NCBI GenBank assembly: GCA_043798815.1
Contig: JAZDOH010000098.1
Location: 1-18,686 of the forward strand
Direction: 5' to 3'
DNA: 18,686 bases
Source of the DNA: JAZDOH01 sp043798815
Lineage (GTDB): Bacteria; Patescibacteriota; Gracilibacteria; UM-FILTER-43-11
The notes below the pieces were generated by a model. That model was not told the origin of the DNA, searched no databases, and was given only the letters and a program-made list of their open reading frames with translations. Position numbers and translations under genes: made by a program. Below are positions 1 through 7,914 of this stretch, one piece after another. Numbering within the stretch: position 1 is the stretch's first letter; each line of letters opens with the position of its first letter.

Positions 1-1
1 T

Positions 2-1438
2 TCAATCGCTATCGCGCGGATGGCTGGAGAAGACGTACAAATCCCGACAAGCACTGAACGAGATGGAAATTATGAAAGTAATTTGATGTACGTTAATTAT
101 TTCAGTGAGCCCAATGGATATCGGCAAATTTCGCTGGCGGATGTACTCGAGGGGAAACGAACGGATAAACGCGGCAACCCCGTGGATTTTAAAGACAAAA
201 TCATACTCATCGGCCCCACGGCAATTGATTTACAAGATCATTATCTGGCGCCCACCAGCGCCGGCATAAAAATGGCCGGAGTGGAAATTCATGCTAACGC
301 GATCCAGACGATTTTGGAACGTGATTTTTTGCGTGATCAGTCCAGCGCGGCGCTTTGGATCACGATTCTGATTCTCATCGCGGCAAATCTTGCTTTGTTC
401 TCGTGGTTACGGGTTCGATACGCCTTGCCATTGGCAGTTGTGGAGATGGTGGGAATGCTGGTGGCCGGACTTGTGGCGTATGAATTCGGCGTGTTTTTGA
501 ATGTAGTGTATCCAATGATGGCGGTTTTGCTCAGCTTTGTGGGCTCGTTCCTGCTCCGCTTTATTTTGGAACAAAAACAACGTCGGTTCATCCAGGGCGC
601 TTTTGGGCATTATGTAAATAAATCCGTGGTGGATCAGGTTTTGCGCCATCCGGAATTACTCGAGTTGGGAGGTGCCAAGCGAACCGTTACTTCTTTCTTT
701 TCCGACATCGCCAACTTCACCGGCGTGAGTGAGAAAATGGAGCCGCAAGAGCTTGTGAAATTTTTGAATGAATATTTACAAGAGATGACGGAAATAGTTT
801 TGGCTCATCAGGGGACGCTGGATAAATATGAAGGCGACGCGATTGTGGCGTTTTTTGGAGCGCCGATTGCCATGCACGATCACGCCCACGCCGCGTGCCT
901 CACCGCTTTGGAACACCAAGCCAAGCTCCGTGAACTCCGCAAAAAGTGGCACGGGGAAGGGCGCGCGGAACTGCATGTGCGCATCGGGCTCAACACCGGC
1001 GAAGCCGTGGTGGGCAACATGGGTTCGCGTGATCGATTCGATTACACCGCCATGGGCGACAATATCAACTTGGCTTCGCGTCTTGAAGGCGTGAACAAAC
1101 AATACGGCACGGAGATTTTAATTTCCGAAAGCACATACGACGCCATAAAAGATGAATTGGTTTGCCGCGAAGTGGATTTGATCCGCGTGAAAGGTAAAGA
1201 AAAACCCGTGCGAATTTATGAGCTGGTTGGAGAAAAGGGTAAAGCGAAACAGGATTTCGCCTCTTTTGCCGCCGCTCTTAAGCTCTATCGCGATGGAAAA
1301 TTTGGTGAAGCCAAACAAAAATTTCAAGCCCTGCCAGACGATCCCGTGGCCCGCGTGTTCGCGGAGCGTTGCGAAATATTTCTTAAAAACCCACCACCCA
1401 CAAATTGGGATGGGGTGTATACGTTTAACGTAAAATAA
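2..1438 (+). CDS. CHASE2-domain class III adenylate/guanylate cyclase, N-terminus missing
   Basis: A membrane-bound class III nucleotide cyclase that would convert ATP (or GTP) to the cyclic nucleotide in response to an extracytoplasmic signal. The frame is open through base 2, so the gene begins before the window; the ATG at 20 is only an internal methionine. Numbering from it, residues 1-105 are the end of a CHASE2 sensor, including the typical stretch DKIILIGPTA. Three membrane segments follow at about 112-131, 135-157 and 160-182, then the catalytic domain at about 220-400. Visible catalytic residues are the metal-binding D229 (FFSDIANFT) and D273 (YEGDAIVAFFG), the transition-state N350 and R354 (NLASRLE), and the base-selecting pair K269 and T343. 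Lys/Thr instead of Lys/Asp is known from cyanobacterial CyaC-type adenylate cyclases, so cAMP is the likelier product. A short TPR-like tail follows (about 412-455). The next gene starts 2 nt after the stop. Confidence 0.93.
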   Translation, partial: SIAIARMAGEDVQIPTSTERDGNYESNLMYVNYFSEPNGYRQISLADVLEGKRTDKRGNPVDFKDKIILIGPTAIDLQDHYLAPTSAGIKMAGVEIHANAIQTILERDFLRDQSSAALWITILILIAANLALFSWLRVRYALPLAVVEMVGMLVAGLVAYEFGVFLNVVYPMMAVLLSFVGSFLLRFILEQKQRRFIQGAFGHYVNKSVVDQVLRHPELLELGGAKRTVTSFFSDIANFTGVSEKMEPQELVKFLNEYLQEMTEIVLAHQGTLDKYEGDAIVAFFGAPIAMHDHAHAACLTALEHQAKLRELRKKWHGEGRAELHVRIGLNTGEAVVGNMGSRDRFDYTAMGDNINLASRLEGVNKQYGTEILISESTYDAIKDELVCREVDLIRVKGKEKPVRIYELVGEKGKAKQDFASFAAALKLYRDGKFGEAKQKFQALPDDPVARVFAERCEIFLKNPPPTNWDGVYTFNVK

Positions 1439-1440
1439 AT

Positions 1441-2595
1441 ATGGCTGTTGAACTCGCAGAAAAACAACGTCCTATTGATATCAACGAAAGTCGTGGTGGT
1501 TCATTTTTGGGTGTTACGGACGATCTACCTGATTTCATGCAAGGTGCTCATAATTTCATTGATTCAGTTGGCAAAGCTTGGCGTGGGCGTTTTGAAAAAA
1601 AAGAGGCTAAAAATTTGAATGAATATCTGGCAGATGATCCTGAATTAAAAGCGCATGTGGAAGCCTACCGAAAATCACTTTTTGAGGAAATGGATCAGTT
1701 GGTTCAATCTGTAAAAGAAGAACCTTCTTTAACAGAGAGCTGTCAACGCATGGTAAATACCCTAAAAATCAATTGGGACACAATAGTGTTTAAGCTATTC
1801 CGACTGATTGATCTGAAAAATAATCCTGAAATGAGAGCGCGGATATTAAAAAATAAACAAGCTCCTCATTTTGAATTCGAAACTACTTTACCACTGAGAA
1901 CTTTTGGTCAGTCGGTTCGTACTAGAAATGAAAATGGAGTGATTAAACTATCCTACCTTTCGATTTTGAATTCTGATGAATTATACCAAGTTACCATCCA
2001 TGAATTCGCTCATGCATACGTTCAAGACATGAAAGGCCATACTTTTTTAGCCGGACCTTTGTTTGAAGGCGTCACTGAAGTAATCTCCTCTGAATTAAGA
2101 GACCCTCAGAATGAAGCTTACGTCAAGGAAAAACAAATAGCTACAATGCTATTCGCTTTAGATAAAGACGCGCTGATGGATTATTACGTCGGAGCAGATT
2201 CTATAGAGCAATTCGCCGAACGGCTTACTAAAACCATCCAATCAAGGGGTAAAACCCCTGCAGAGACGGAAATCATTATTGATAAAATCCTTAATCTTGA
2301 TCCTATCTTCAGAAATTATGAGTTTGGCGCCAAACAACTCAATTTTCTAACTAACCGATTACCCAAAAAAGCTGATAGTTACACGGATACTAAGAATGCG
2401 CGACGAATAATCGATGCCAAAAATTCCGATGAACAAAGGAGGATTATTTTTGAAATTGTTCCTAACGCACAGGAGGCGGAAGACATTCTTAGGGGTCTGC
2501 ATGACTTGCAATGGGAGTATTATCGGGAAAATGAAAATTTTTATCCGAATTTAGCCAGACAATTGGAAGAACTGATGCCCAAATCAAAAAAATAA
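1441..2595 (+). CDS. Putative gluzincin-type zinc metallopeptidase (384 aa), family not recognised
   Basis: A probable zinc-dependent peptidase of unknown substrate. The only strong signature is VTIHEFAHAYV, an HExxH motif with H187, E188 and H191, followed about 20 residues later by LFEGVTEVIS, where E209 or E213 could be the third zinc ligand as in gluzincins. Residues 1-140 and 270-384 are charged, mostly helical-looking and resemble no family I can name. No signal peptide or membrane segment is seen, so it should be cytoplasmic. It lies 2 nt after the cyclase and 10 nt before the kinase-like gene, so it is probably co-transcribed with them. Its base composition is visibly richer in A+T than the flanking genes and its codon choice differs, which could mean acquisition by transfer or weak codon selection. 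No Shine-Dalgarno precedes the ATG. The gene is surely real; the peptidase call rests on the motifs. Confidence 0.72.
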   Translation: MAVELAEKQRPIDINESRGGSFLGVTDDLPDFMQGAHNFIDSVGKAWRGRFEKKEAKNLNEYLADDPELKAHVEAYRKSLFEEMDQLVQSVKEEPSLTESCQRMVNTLKINWDTIVFKLFRLIDLKNNPEMRARILKNKQAPHFEFETTLPLRTFGQSVRTRNENGVIKLSYLSILNSDELYQVTIHEFAHAYVQDMKGHTFLAGPLFEGVTEVISSELRDPQNEAYVKEKQIATMLFALDKDALMDYYVGADSIEQFAERLTKTIQSRGKTPAETEIIIDKILNLDPIFRNYEFGAKQLNFLTNRLPKKADSYTDTKNARRIIDAKNSDEQRRIIFEIVPNAQEAEDILRGLHDLQWEYYRENENFYPNLARQLEELMPKSKK

Positions 2596-2605
2596 TTAAA
2601 TAACC

Positions 2606-3358
2606 ATGCTCGATTCTGAACTCCAATACTACATCGGAAAAATTCTCTGCACAGCGGACCCCAAAGACCCGTCTAGGTTCCTGCATCGGGATTTGCATCG
2701 AATCTTTTTGGTATTCGGTTTCACGGGGAGCGGCAAAGACACAGTGATCAATGAATTTTTGAAGGTGAATAAAGAGTATCCTTTTGCCAAATTCATCCGG
2801 ACCCTCACGCGCACCAAACGGCCATCGGAACTGGAAATGGTGGATGGATTTTTCATCCAGCAAAAACTCTTTGATCACTTGAAAGATCATGGCCGGTTTT
2901 TTTATTCGTACGAGCGCTACGATTATCTGAAATTCGGCTACGACACGCTGTCACTTTTATTCCAGCTAACTCGCAACAATGTGGTCATGGTGGGGGGAAC
3001 CGAAAAAAATTATGACGGATTGATGGATGGAATTCATTCCATATTCGGATCCATTCCCGTCACCACTATTTTCGTCAATCGCCCCAAGGAAGATATTTTG
3101 GCTCATATTAAAAAACGCGGCGGTGATCCAGAAGAAATGGAAGCCCGACTGAAATTCATTGAAAAGGAGTGGTATGAAAAACCGCAAAAGCCCATGGACT
3201 ACGTTATTTGGAACAACAACCTGACCGATTCCGTCCACCAATTCCAGGGGATTGTACAAGAGATTCTAGGGTCTTCTTCAGGCGGGAAAGTGAGTGATGC
3301 GGATTCTGCTTTTGCATTGCTTTCAGGTTCCTCAGCAACAACGGAACAGAGGCTTTAA
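2606..3358 (+). CDS. Guanylate-kinase-like P-loop protein, divergent
   Basis: A nucleoside-monophosphate kinase fold protein resembling guanylate kinase (GMP + ATP to GDP + ADP). The P-loop is GFTGSGKDT at 38-46. It is followed by RTLTRTKRPSE (65-75) and DGFF (80-83), which align with the GMP-binding TTRxPRxGE...DYFF region; R69, R72 and E75 occupy the expected places. HIKKRGGDPEEMEARL (167-182) matches the lid RGxxxxxxxxRL arginine region. Differences from ordinary Gmk (about 200 aa, P-loop near residue 10) are a 30-residue N-terminal extension, FGYDT where YGT is usual, and a Ser/Gly-rich tail at 222-250. The tail is encoded where the gene overlaps the convergent nucleotidyltransferase gene. 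Last gene of the cyclase-peptidase-kinase run. It may be the cell's Gmk or a specialised paralogue; the window cannot decide. Confidence 0.75.
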   Translation: MLDSELQYYIGKILCTADPKDPSRFLHRDLHRIFLVFGFTGSGKDTVINEFLKVNKEYPFAKFIRTLTRTKRPSELEMVDGFFIQQKLFDHLKDHGRFFYSYERYDYLKFGYDTLSLLFQLTRNNVVMVGGTEKNYDGLMDGIHSIFGSIPVTTIFVNRPKEDILAHIKKRGGDPEEMEARLKFIEKEWYEKPQKPMDYVIWNNNLTDSVHQFQGIVQEILGSSSGGKVSDADSAFALLSGSSATTEQRL

Positions 3359-3908
3359 TGGGCTGACAATATTGAAGGATTAGTTGTTTTAGGAACGATA
3401 AATCGAAGTTTTTGGTTTTTACAAAGATCTGACGCGCGTCAAAGAGGTCATATTTACCAAGCTCTTTTCCGCGACCGGCAATGAGTTTGATGAGAAAAAG
3501 AAATTCGGGCGGCACCAAGCGGATGCAATCTTTTTTATAACGGACTTTAACCTGCCGGGCTTCGATTTCCGGAGTGAGCGCAAACACAAAAGAATGCCGT
3601 GAGCCGCGTGGCTGTACGATGGACTCAAGGATGACACTGCACGTGATTCCCTCGACTATAAAAGGCGCGAGCAGTGAATGAAAAATTGGTTTCTTTTTAT
3701 TGATTTTAAAATGAAGGCCTGTTGTTTTAACGGTCGCTGTGCGAAATTTTTCCGGCACCATAAAATCCAGATCTTTTGAAAAAGGTCGGTGGGAACCATA
3801 CAAAAAAGCTGCCGCCCCACCTGTGAGGAACAGATGTTTTTTTTCTAATTTTGGCAAACGCAGGGCGAGCGCGTGGTAATGCCGATAAATGCGATCTAAA
3901 AGTTCCAT
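3204..3908 (-). CDS. AbiEii/MNT-like nucleotidyltransferase (234 aa)
   Basis: A polymerase-beta-fold nucleotidyltransferase. The core signature is FLTGGAAAFLYGS (27-39) followed by SKDLDFMV (44-51): the Gly-Gly of the NTase helix and the D46-x-D48 metal pair. LVPPEFLFLIKLIAGRGKELGKYDLFDARQIF (about 131-162) matches the AbiEii-type pattern of a conserved Lys and Arg/Asp-rich helix. The third catalytic carboxylate is less clear, perhaps E95. I chose the ATG at 3908, 14 nt after the DUF3307 stop, rather than the upstream TTG at 3938, which would overlap that gene. In toxin-antitoxin systems this family is the toxin-like partner of AbiEi, and MNT proteins pair with HEPN; neither partner is next to it here. 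The last 50 codons overlap the convergent kinase-like gene by 155 bp, and the final residues look like spill-over sequence. Last gene of a three-gene minus-strand operon. Confidence 0.78.
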   Translation of the reverse strand: MELLDRIYRHYHALALRLPKLEKKHLFLTGGAAAFLYGSHRPFSKDLDFMVPEKFRTATVKTTGLHFKINKKKPIFHSLLAPFIVEGITCSVILESIVQPRGSRHSFVFALTPEIEARQVKVRYKKDCIRLVPPEFLFLIKLIAGRGKELGKYDLFDARQIFVKTKNFDLSFLKQLILQYCQPIKASVPLLLRNLKAMQKQNPHHSLSRLKKTLESLVQSPGIGGRNRSGCCSK

Positions 3909-3922
3909 GAAAATTCTATGAA

Positions 3923-4486
3923 TTAGCGCAGCACCCAATACAGCACAAAGGATACCGTGACGATGAGGCCATTGCGCACGATCGTTTTGTAATCCCGACG
4001 ATAAGACGGAGTATCGGGATTTTGGGATATGCGGTACGTCCAGCGGGTCATGTCTAAGGCGTAAGTGGCCAGTGTGAGCAAGAATAAATAACTGAAAATA
4101 GATGGATCTGTGAAAAACCAGTGGGGCGAGTAATCGAGCTCCGCAACGAGGGAGTTAAAAAAGTAGGTGGAAGCGATGAGCAAAATGATGAAGTGCAGGA
4201 GCTGATCTGCCAAATACATCAGCAAAGGGTGCATGGGGCTGCGTTCGCCGAGAACTATTTTTCCGTAATCAATGCCCCAATGAGTCAGGGCAACCAGCGC
4301 CATCGCACCCCACACGGAAGGCCAATTTAAAAATGGAATCAGAAGAACGGCCATGGCGATGAAGTGAATGAGGGCGTGAAGCGGCACTCCCCACCAACGG
4401 TTTTTTTTGGCATTGGCCAGCCATTGGGGCTGAAAAGCAAAATCCGCGAGAAAATGAGCGGTGACAAGACTGAGAATGAGGTTCAT
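3923..4486 (-). CDS. DUF3307-family membrane protein (187 aa)
   Basis: An integral membrane protein of unknown function. The N-terminus, with LVTAHFLADFAFQPQWLA at 7-24 followed by HALIHF at 37-42, is the hallmark of the DUF3307 family: a His/Asp/Gln pattern in the first helix and a His pair in the second. HWGIDYGK (69-76) and YLADQLLHF (91-99) are the corresponding conserved His/Asp motifs of later helices. Five or six hydrophobic segments are visible at about 1-19, 36-53, 56-73, 92-112, 128-146 and 170-186. It starts 18 nt after the cyclic-nucleotide-binding gene and ends 14 nt before the nucleotidyltransferase ATG, so the three are probably one transcript. No Shine-Dalgarno is present; the leader is A/T-rich. 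The regular polar residues inside helices hint at metal binding or catalysis, but that is inference. Confidence 0.85.
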   Translation of the reverse strand: MNLILSLVTAHFLADFAFQPQWLANAKKNRWWGVPLHALIHFIAMAVLLIPFLNWPSVWGAMALVALTHWGIDYGKIVLGERSPMHPLLMYLADQLLHFIILLIASTYFFNSLVAELDYSPHWFFTDPSIFSYLFLLTLATYALDMTRWTYRISQNPDTPSYRRDYKTIVRNGLIVTVSFVLYWVLR

Positions 4487-4504
4487 AGAAAAAATAGAAA
4501 AAAA

Positions 4505-4897
4505 TTAAGTATTGGCTTTAAAACGCTTCACCACTTCATAGCTCACCATCGAGGCGATGCCGGCGTTGGTTTCCAGTAAATGCCGAAAATCCTGTTTTTG
4601 AAGCACGAGCAGTTCGGTTTCGGATGTGGTGCGAACGGTGGCATTGCGGGTGTCGTCGGACACAAGCGCCATTTCGCCAAAAAATTCACCTGTACCGAGT
4701 TCCGCCACCACGCGTTTGCCGCGGATCACTTCCACCGAACCTCGTTTGATGAGGTACATTTTTTCCGCGGGGTCTCCTTCGTTAAAAAGCACGTGGTTCG
4801 CTGGGTAATATTCCATGATCACTTTCGCGACAATGGCCTGCAAATCCGATTCGCTCAACTCACGAAAGAAAGGAACGCTTTTTAAGATTTGGATCAT
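4505..4897 (-). CDS. Stand-alone cyclic-nucleotide-binding domain protein (130 aa)
   Basis: A single CNMP-binding (CAP/PKA-type) domain filling the whole protein, with no DNA-binding or kinase domain attached. It opens with LKSVPFFRELSESDL (5-19), the typical N-terminal helix, continues with the beta-barrel (FNEGDPAEKMYLIKRGSVEV), and carries the phosphate-binding cassette GEFFGEMALVSDDTRNATV (70-88). E75 and R84 are the residues that normally bind the ribose 2'-OH and cyclic phosphate, so ligand binding is plausible. With no effector domain it probably acts by binding another protein. It is first in an operon with DUF3307 and a nucleotidyltransferase, and divergent from uvrA across 109 bp. 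The nearby CHASE2 cyclase at 2-1438 is a candidate source of its ligand, which is inference. Confidence 0.92.
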   Translation of the reverse strand: MIQILKSVPFFRELSESDLQAIVAKVIMEYYPANHVLFNEGDPAEKMYLIKRGSVEVIRGKRVVAELGTGEFFGEMALVSDDTRNATVRTTSETELLVLQKQDFRHLLETNAGIASMVSYEVVKRFKANT

Positions 4898-4923
4898 AGG
4901 AATTTAGGTTTTAATACGGGGGC

Positions 4924-4953
4924 ATCTTACCACACTCTTGATTTTTCCGTAAA
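4924..4953 (-). promoter_or_regulatory. Possible promoter for the CNB-DUF3307-NTase operon
   Basis: Read on the minus strand, TTTACG (4953-4948, 4 of 6 matches to the -35 consensus) is followed after 18 bp by TAAGAT (4929-4924, 4 of 6), preceded by TG-rich sequence. Transcription would start near 4917, giving a leader of about 20 nt to the ATG at 4897. The match is moderate and is supported mainly by position in the divergent intergenic region. Confidence 0.35.
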
Positions 4954-4966
4954 GGTATGCTAGCTT
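4938..4966 (+). promoter_or_regulatory. Weak candidate promoter for uvrA
   Basis: TTGATT (4938-4943) is followed after 17 bp by TAGCTT (4961-4966) with an extended-10 TGC just before it. The -10 match is poor (3 of 6). It would overlap the divergent promoter at 4924-4953, so the two transcripts could interfere. No LexA-type box was recognised in the 109-bp gap. Confidence 0.22.
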
Positions 4967-5006
4967 AAATGAACTGGTTGGTTTTCCGCTAACTTAAGCC
5001 AAAAAC

Positions 5007-7901
5007 ATGGAAAAAATCATTATTAAAGGAGCGCGCGTTCATAATCTTAAAAATATTGATGTGGAAATCCCTCGCGATCGGCTCGTCGTGCTTACGGGGC
5101 TTTCGGGTTCCGGCAAGTCTTCGCTGGCGTTTGACGCCATTTACGCGGAAGGCCAGCGCCGTTACGCGGAGAGTTTGAGCACCTACGCCCGGCAATTTTT
5201 GGAACTTATGGAAAAACCGGATGTGGATTCGATCGACGGATTGTCCCCCGCGATTTCCATCGACCAAAAAACCGCCAGCCGCAATCCCCGTTCCACCGTG
5301 GGCACCGTGACGGAAATTTACGATTACCTGCGTTTGATTTTCGCCAAAATCGGCCATCCCCATTGCCATCAATGCGGTCAGCCCATCGCAAAACAATCGA
5401 CAAGTCAAATCGTGGATCTGGTAACCGCCATGCCCGAAGGCAAACGGATTATGATTTTGTCGCCCGTGATTCGTGATCGCAAGGGGGAGCACATCAAGGT
5501 GATTGAAAAGATCAAAAAGGATGGGTTCGTGCGCGTGCGCGTGGACGGAGAAGTATTGGGAGTCAATGAGCCGATGGATTTGGATTCCAATAAAAAACAT
5601 ACGATTGAAATCGTGGTAGATCGTGTGGTGGTGAAGAATTTTGATAAAAAAATCACCGTGCTCAAGTCCGGAGAAACCGTGGAAGAAAAAAACGAGGATC
5701 GGTCACGCCTCGCGGATTCCATTGAAACCTCACTCAAGCACGGGCATGGTCTGGTGAAGATTGTGGACGTGGACGCGAAAACAGAACAACTCTTTTCGGA
5801 AAATCTGGCATGTGAAACCTGCGGCATTTCGGTTTCAGACATTCAGCCCCGATCGTTCAGCTTCAATTCACCGCATGGTGCTTGCGAAGCGTGTCATGGG
5901 CTTGGATCTTTGCTTAAAATCAATCCAAAACTCGTGATGCCCAATCCACGGCTCACCATCGCGGAAGGGGCGATTTTGCCCTGGTCGACCTCTTCGATGC
6001 GCATGACCTGGTATAATAATTTGCTCCGTGAAGTGGGCAAAAAATATGGATTCGATGTGAACACCCCCGTGGGAGAACTCACGGAAAAACAATTGAATAT
6101 TATTTTTTATGGCACGAGTGATCAAAAATTCAAGGCTAATTACACCAGCCCCAATACGAGCTATGAAGTGGAAACAAGTTATGAAGGTGTGATTCCGAAC
6201 CTGGAACGCCGGTACCATGAAAGTGAGTCGGATTATTTGCGCAAAAACATCGAAAAATTCATGGAAATCCTCACCTGTGAGGTGTGCAAAGGAAAACGTC
6301 TGCGGCCGGAGATTTTAGCGGTGACCGTGGGGGGTAATTCTATAATCCGGGTCGTCGAGCTTTCCATTGATCAGGCGCATCAATTGTTCCGGGATCTGCT
6401 GCCCGAATCAGGAAAAAACATTTTGACGAACATGGAATATCAGATCGCGCGGCTCATCATCCAGGAAATCATGAAACGTCTTGAGTTTTTAAAGAACGTG
6501 GGGCTGAGTTACCTGACGCTTGATCGCACGGCCAACACGCTTTCCGGCGGAGAAGCTCAGCGAATCCGGCTCGCGACGCAAATCGGTTCCTCACTGCAGG
6601 GTGTGCTTTACGTGCTGGATGAACCGAGCATCGGATTGCATCAGCGCGACAACGCCCGCCTGATCAAAACACTCATTCAGCTCCGGGATTTAGGAAATAC
6701 GGTGCTCGTAGTGGAGCATGATGAAGAAACCATACGTTCCGCTGATTACGTGCTGGACATTGGGCCCGGAGCAGGCAAGCACGGCGGAGAAATCGTGGCC
6801 GTGGGCACAGCGGAAGAAATCATGAACAATCCCAAATCGCTCACGGGCCAATACCTGTCCGGCAAAAAAAAGATCGAGATTCCCAAAAAACGCCGCCAAG
6901 GCAGCGGGAAATTCCTGGAAATTCTGGGAGCGCGCGAACACAATTTAAAAAACATCGATGTAAAATTGCCGCTCAATTCGTTTATCGGCATCACGGGAGT
7001 TTCCGGTTCCGGCAAATCCTCCCTCATCAATTACATTCTGTGCCCGGCGCTCAATTCCAAGCTGAACCGCGCCAAGGACAAACCGGGCGCCCACAAAGAA
7101 ATCCTTGGGACGGAGCATTTGGATAAAATGATCAACATCGATCAGTCACCCATTGGACGCACACCCCGGAGCAATCCGGCGACGTACACGGGCGTGTTCA
7201 CGGAAATCCGGGAACTGTTTGCGGGCACCACCGAAGCGCGCCTGCGAGGATACCGGGAAGGACGTTTCAGCTTCAATGTGAAAGGAGGGCGCTGTGAAGC
7301 GTGCCAGGGAGACGGGGAAGTGAAAATCGAAATGCACTTTTTGCCCGACGTGTACGTGAAGTGCGAAGTGTGCAAAGGCAAACGCTACAATGCCGAAGCG
7401 CTGGATGTCACCTGGCATGGCAAGAACATCGCAGATGTGCTGGACATGACGGTGGAAGAAGCTCTGGACTTTTTCAACGCCGTTCCGCAGATCAAAACCA
7501 AACTGCAAACGCTCGTGGAAGTGGGGTTGGGCTACATTCATTTGGGACAAAACGCGACGACGCTGTCCGGAGGGGAAGCCCAGCGCGTGAAGCTGGCCAC
7601 GGAACTCGCCAAACGCGCCACCGGAAACACCATTTACGTGCTGGATGAGCCCACCACCGGCTTGCATTTTGAAGACGTTAAAAAACTCCTTGGCGTGCTG
7701 CAGGCGCTCGTGGATAAGGGGAACACCGTGATCGCCATCGAACACAATTTGGACGTGATCAAATCCGTGGACTATCTCATCGACTTGGGGCCTGAAGGCG
7801 GCGAAGAAGGCGGAAAAATCGTCGCCATTGGAACTCCGGAAGAGGTGGCGAAGGATAAAAAAAGCTACACGGGTCAGTTTTTGGCGAAAATGCTGGCTTA
7901 A
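5007..7901 (+). CDS. uvrA: Excinuclease ABC subunit A (UvrA)
   Basis: The DNA-damage recognition ATPase of nucleotide excision repair, which dimerises and loads UvrB at lesions. All hallmarks are present: first Walker A GLSGSGKSS (31-39), followed by the UvrA-specific FDAIYAEGQRRYAESLSTYARQF region; the zinc-site cysteines beginning C120xxC123 and later CETCG...CEACHGLG; first ABC signature LSGGE (512-516) and Walker B VLDEPSIGLHQRD; second Walker A GVSGSGKSS (664-672); the C-terminal zinc finger CEACQGDGEVKIEMHFLPDVYVKCEVC; second LSGGE (853-857) and VLDEPTTGLHFED. At 964 aa it is slightly longer than the usual 940. It stands alone: divergent from the CNB operon and followed by the regulator gene after 83 bp, with no visible terminator hairpin. 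No uvrB or uvrC is nearby. No Shine-Dalgarno precedes the ATG. Confidence 0.98.
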   Translation: MEKIIIKGARVHNLKNIDVEIPRDRLVVLTGLSGSGKSSLAFDAIYAEGQRRYAESLSTYARQFLELMEKPDVDSIDGLSPAISIDQKTASRNPRSTVGTVTEIYDYLRLIFAKIGHPHCHQCGQPIAKQSTSQIVDLVTAMPEGKRIMILSPVIRDRKGEHIKVIEKIKKDGFVRVRVDGEVLGVNEPMDLDSNKKHTIEIVVDRVVVKNFDKKITVLKSGETVEEKNEDRSRLADSIETSLKHGHGLVKIVDVDAKTEQLFSENLACETCGISVSDIQPRSFSFNSPHGACEACHGLGSLLKINPKLVMPNPRLTIAEGAILPWSTSSMRMTWYNNLLREVGKKYGFDVNTPVGELTEKQLNIIFYGTSDQKFKANYTSPNTSYEVETSYEGVIPNLERRYHESESDYLRKNIEKFMEILTCEVCKGKRLRPEILAVTVGGNSIIRVVELSIDQAHQLFRDLLPESGKNILTNMEYQIARLIIQEIMKRLEFLKNVGLSYLTLDRTANTLSGGEAQRIRLATQIGSSLQGVLYVLDEPSIGLHQRDNARLIKTLIQLRDLGNTVLVVEHDEETIRSADYVLDIGPGAGKHGGEIVAVGTAEEIMNNPKSLTGQYLSGKKKIEIPKKRRQGSGKFLEILGAREHNLKNIDVKLPLNSFIGITGVSGSGKSSLINYILCPALNSKLNRAKDKPGAHKEILGTEHLDKMINIDQSPIGRTPRSNPATYTGVFTEIRELFAGTTEARLRGYREGRFSFNVKGGRCEACQGDGEVKIEMHFLPDVYVKCEVCKGKRYNAEALDVTWHGKNIADVLDMTVEEALDFFNAVPQIKTKLQTLVEVGLGYIHLGQNATTLSGGEAQRVKLATELAKRATGNTIYVLDEPTTGLHFEDVKKLLGVLQALVDKGNTVIAIEHNLDVIKSVDYLIDLGPEGGEEGGKIVAIGTPEEVAKDKKSYTGQFLAKMLA

Positions 7902-7914
7902 AAGTTAACTTTTG

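Noticed and set aside
20..22. ATG at 20 as the start of the cyclase gene
   Set aside because: The frame is open to base 2 and residue 1 would fall within the CHASE2 domain, so the gene is cut by the window edge.
5405..5842. Antisense open frame of 145 codons within uvrA, and similar long antisense frames in uvrA, dnaG and rpoD
   Set aside because: They are mirror images of strongly conserved genes, show no motif, and have no separate start signal.
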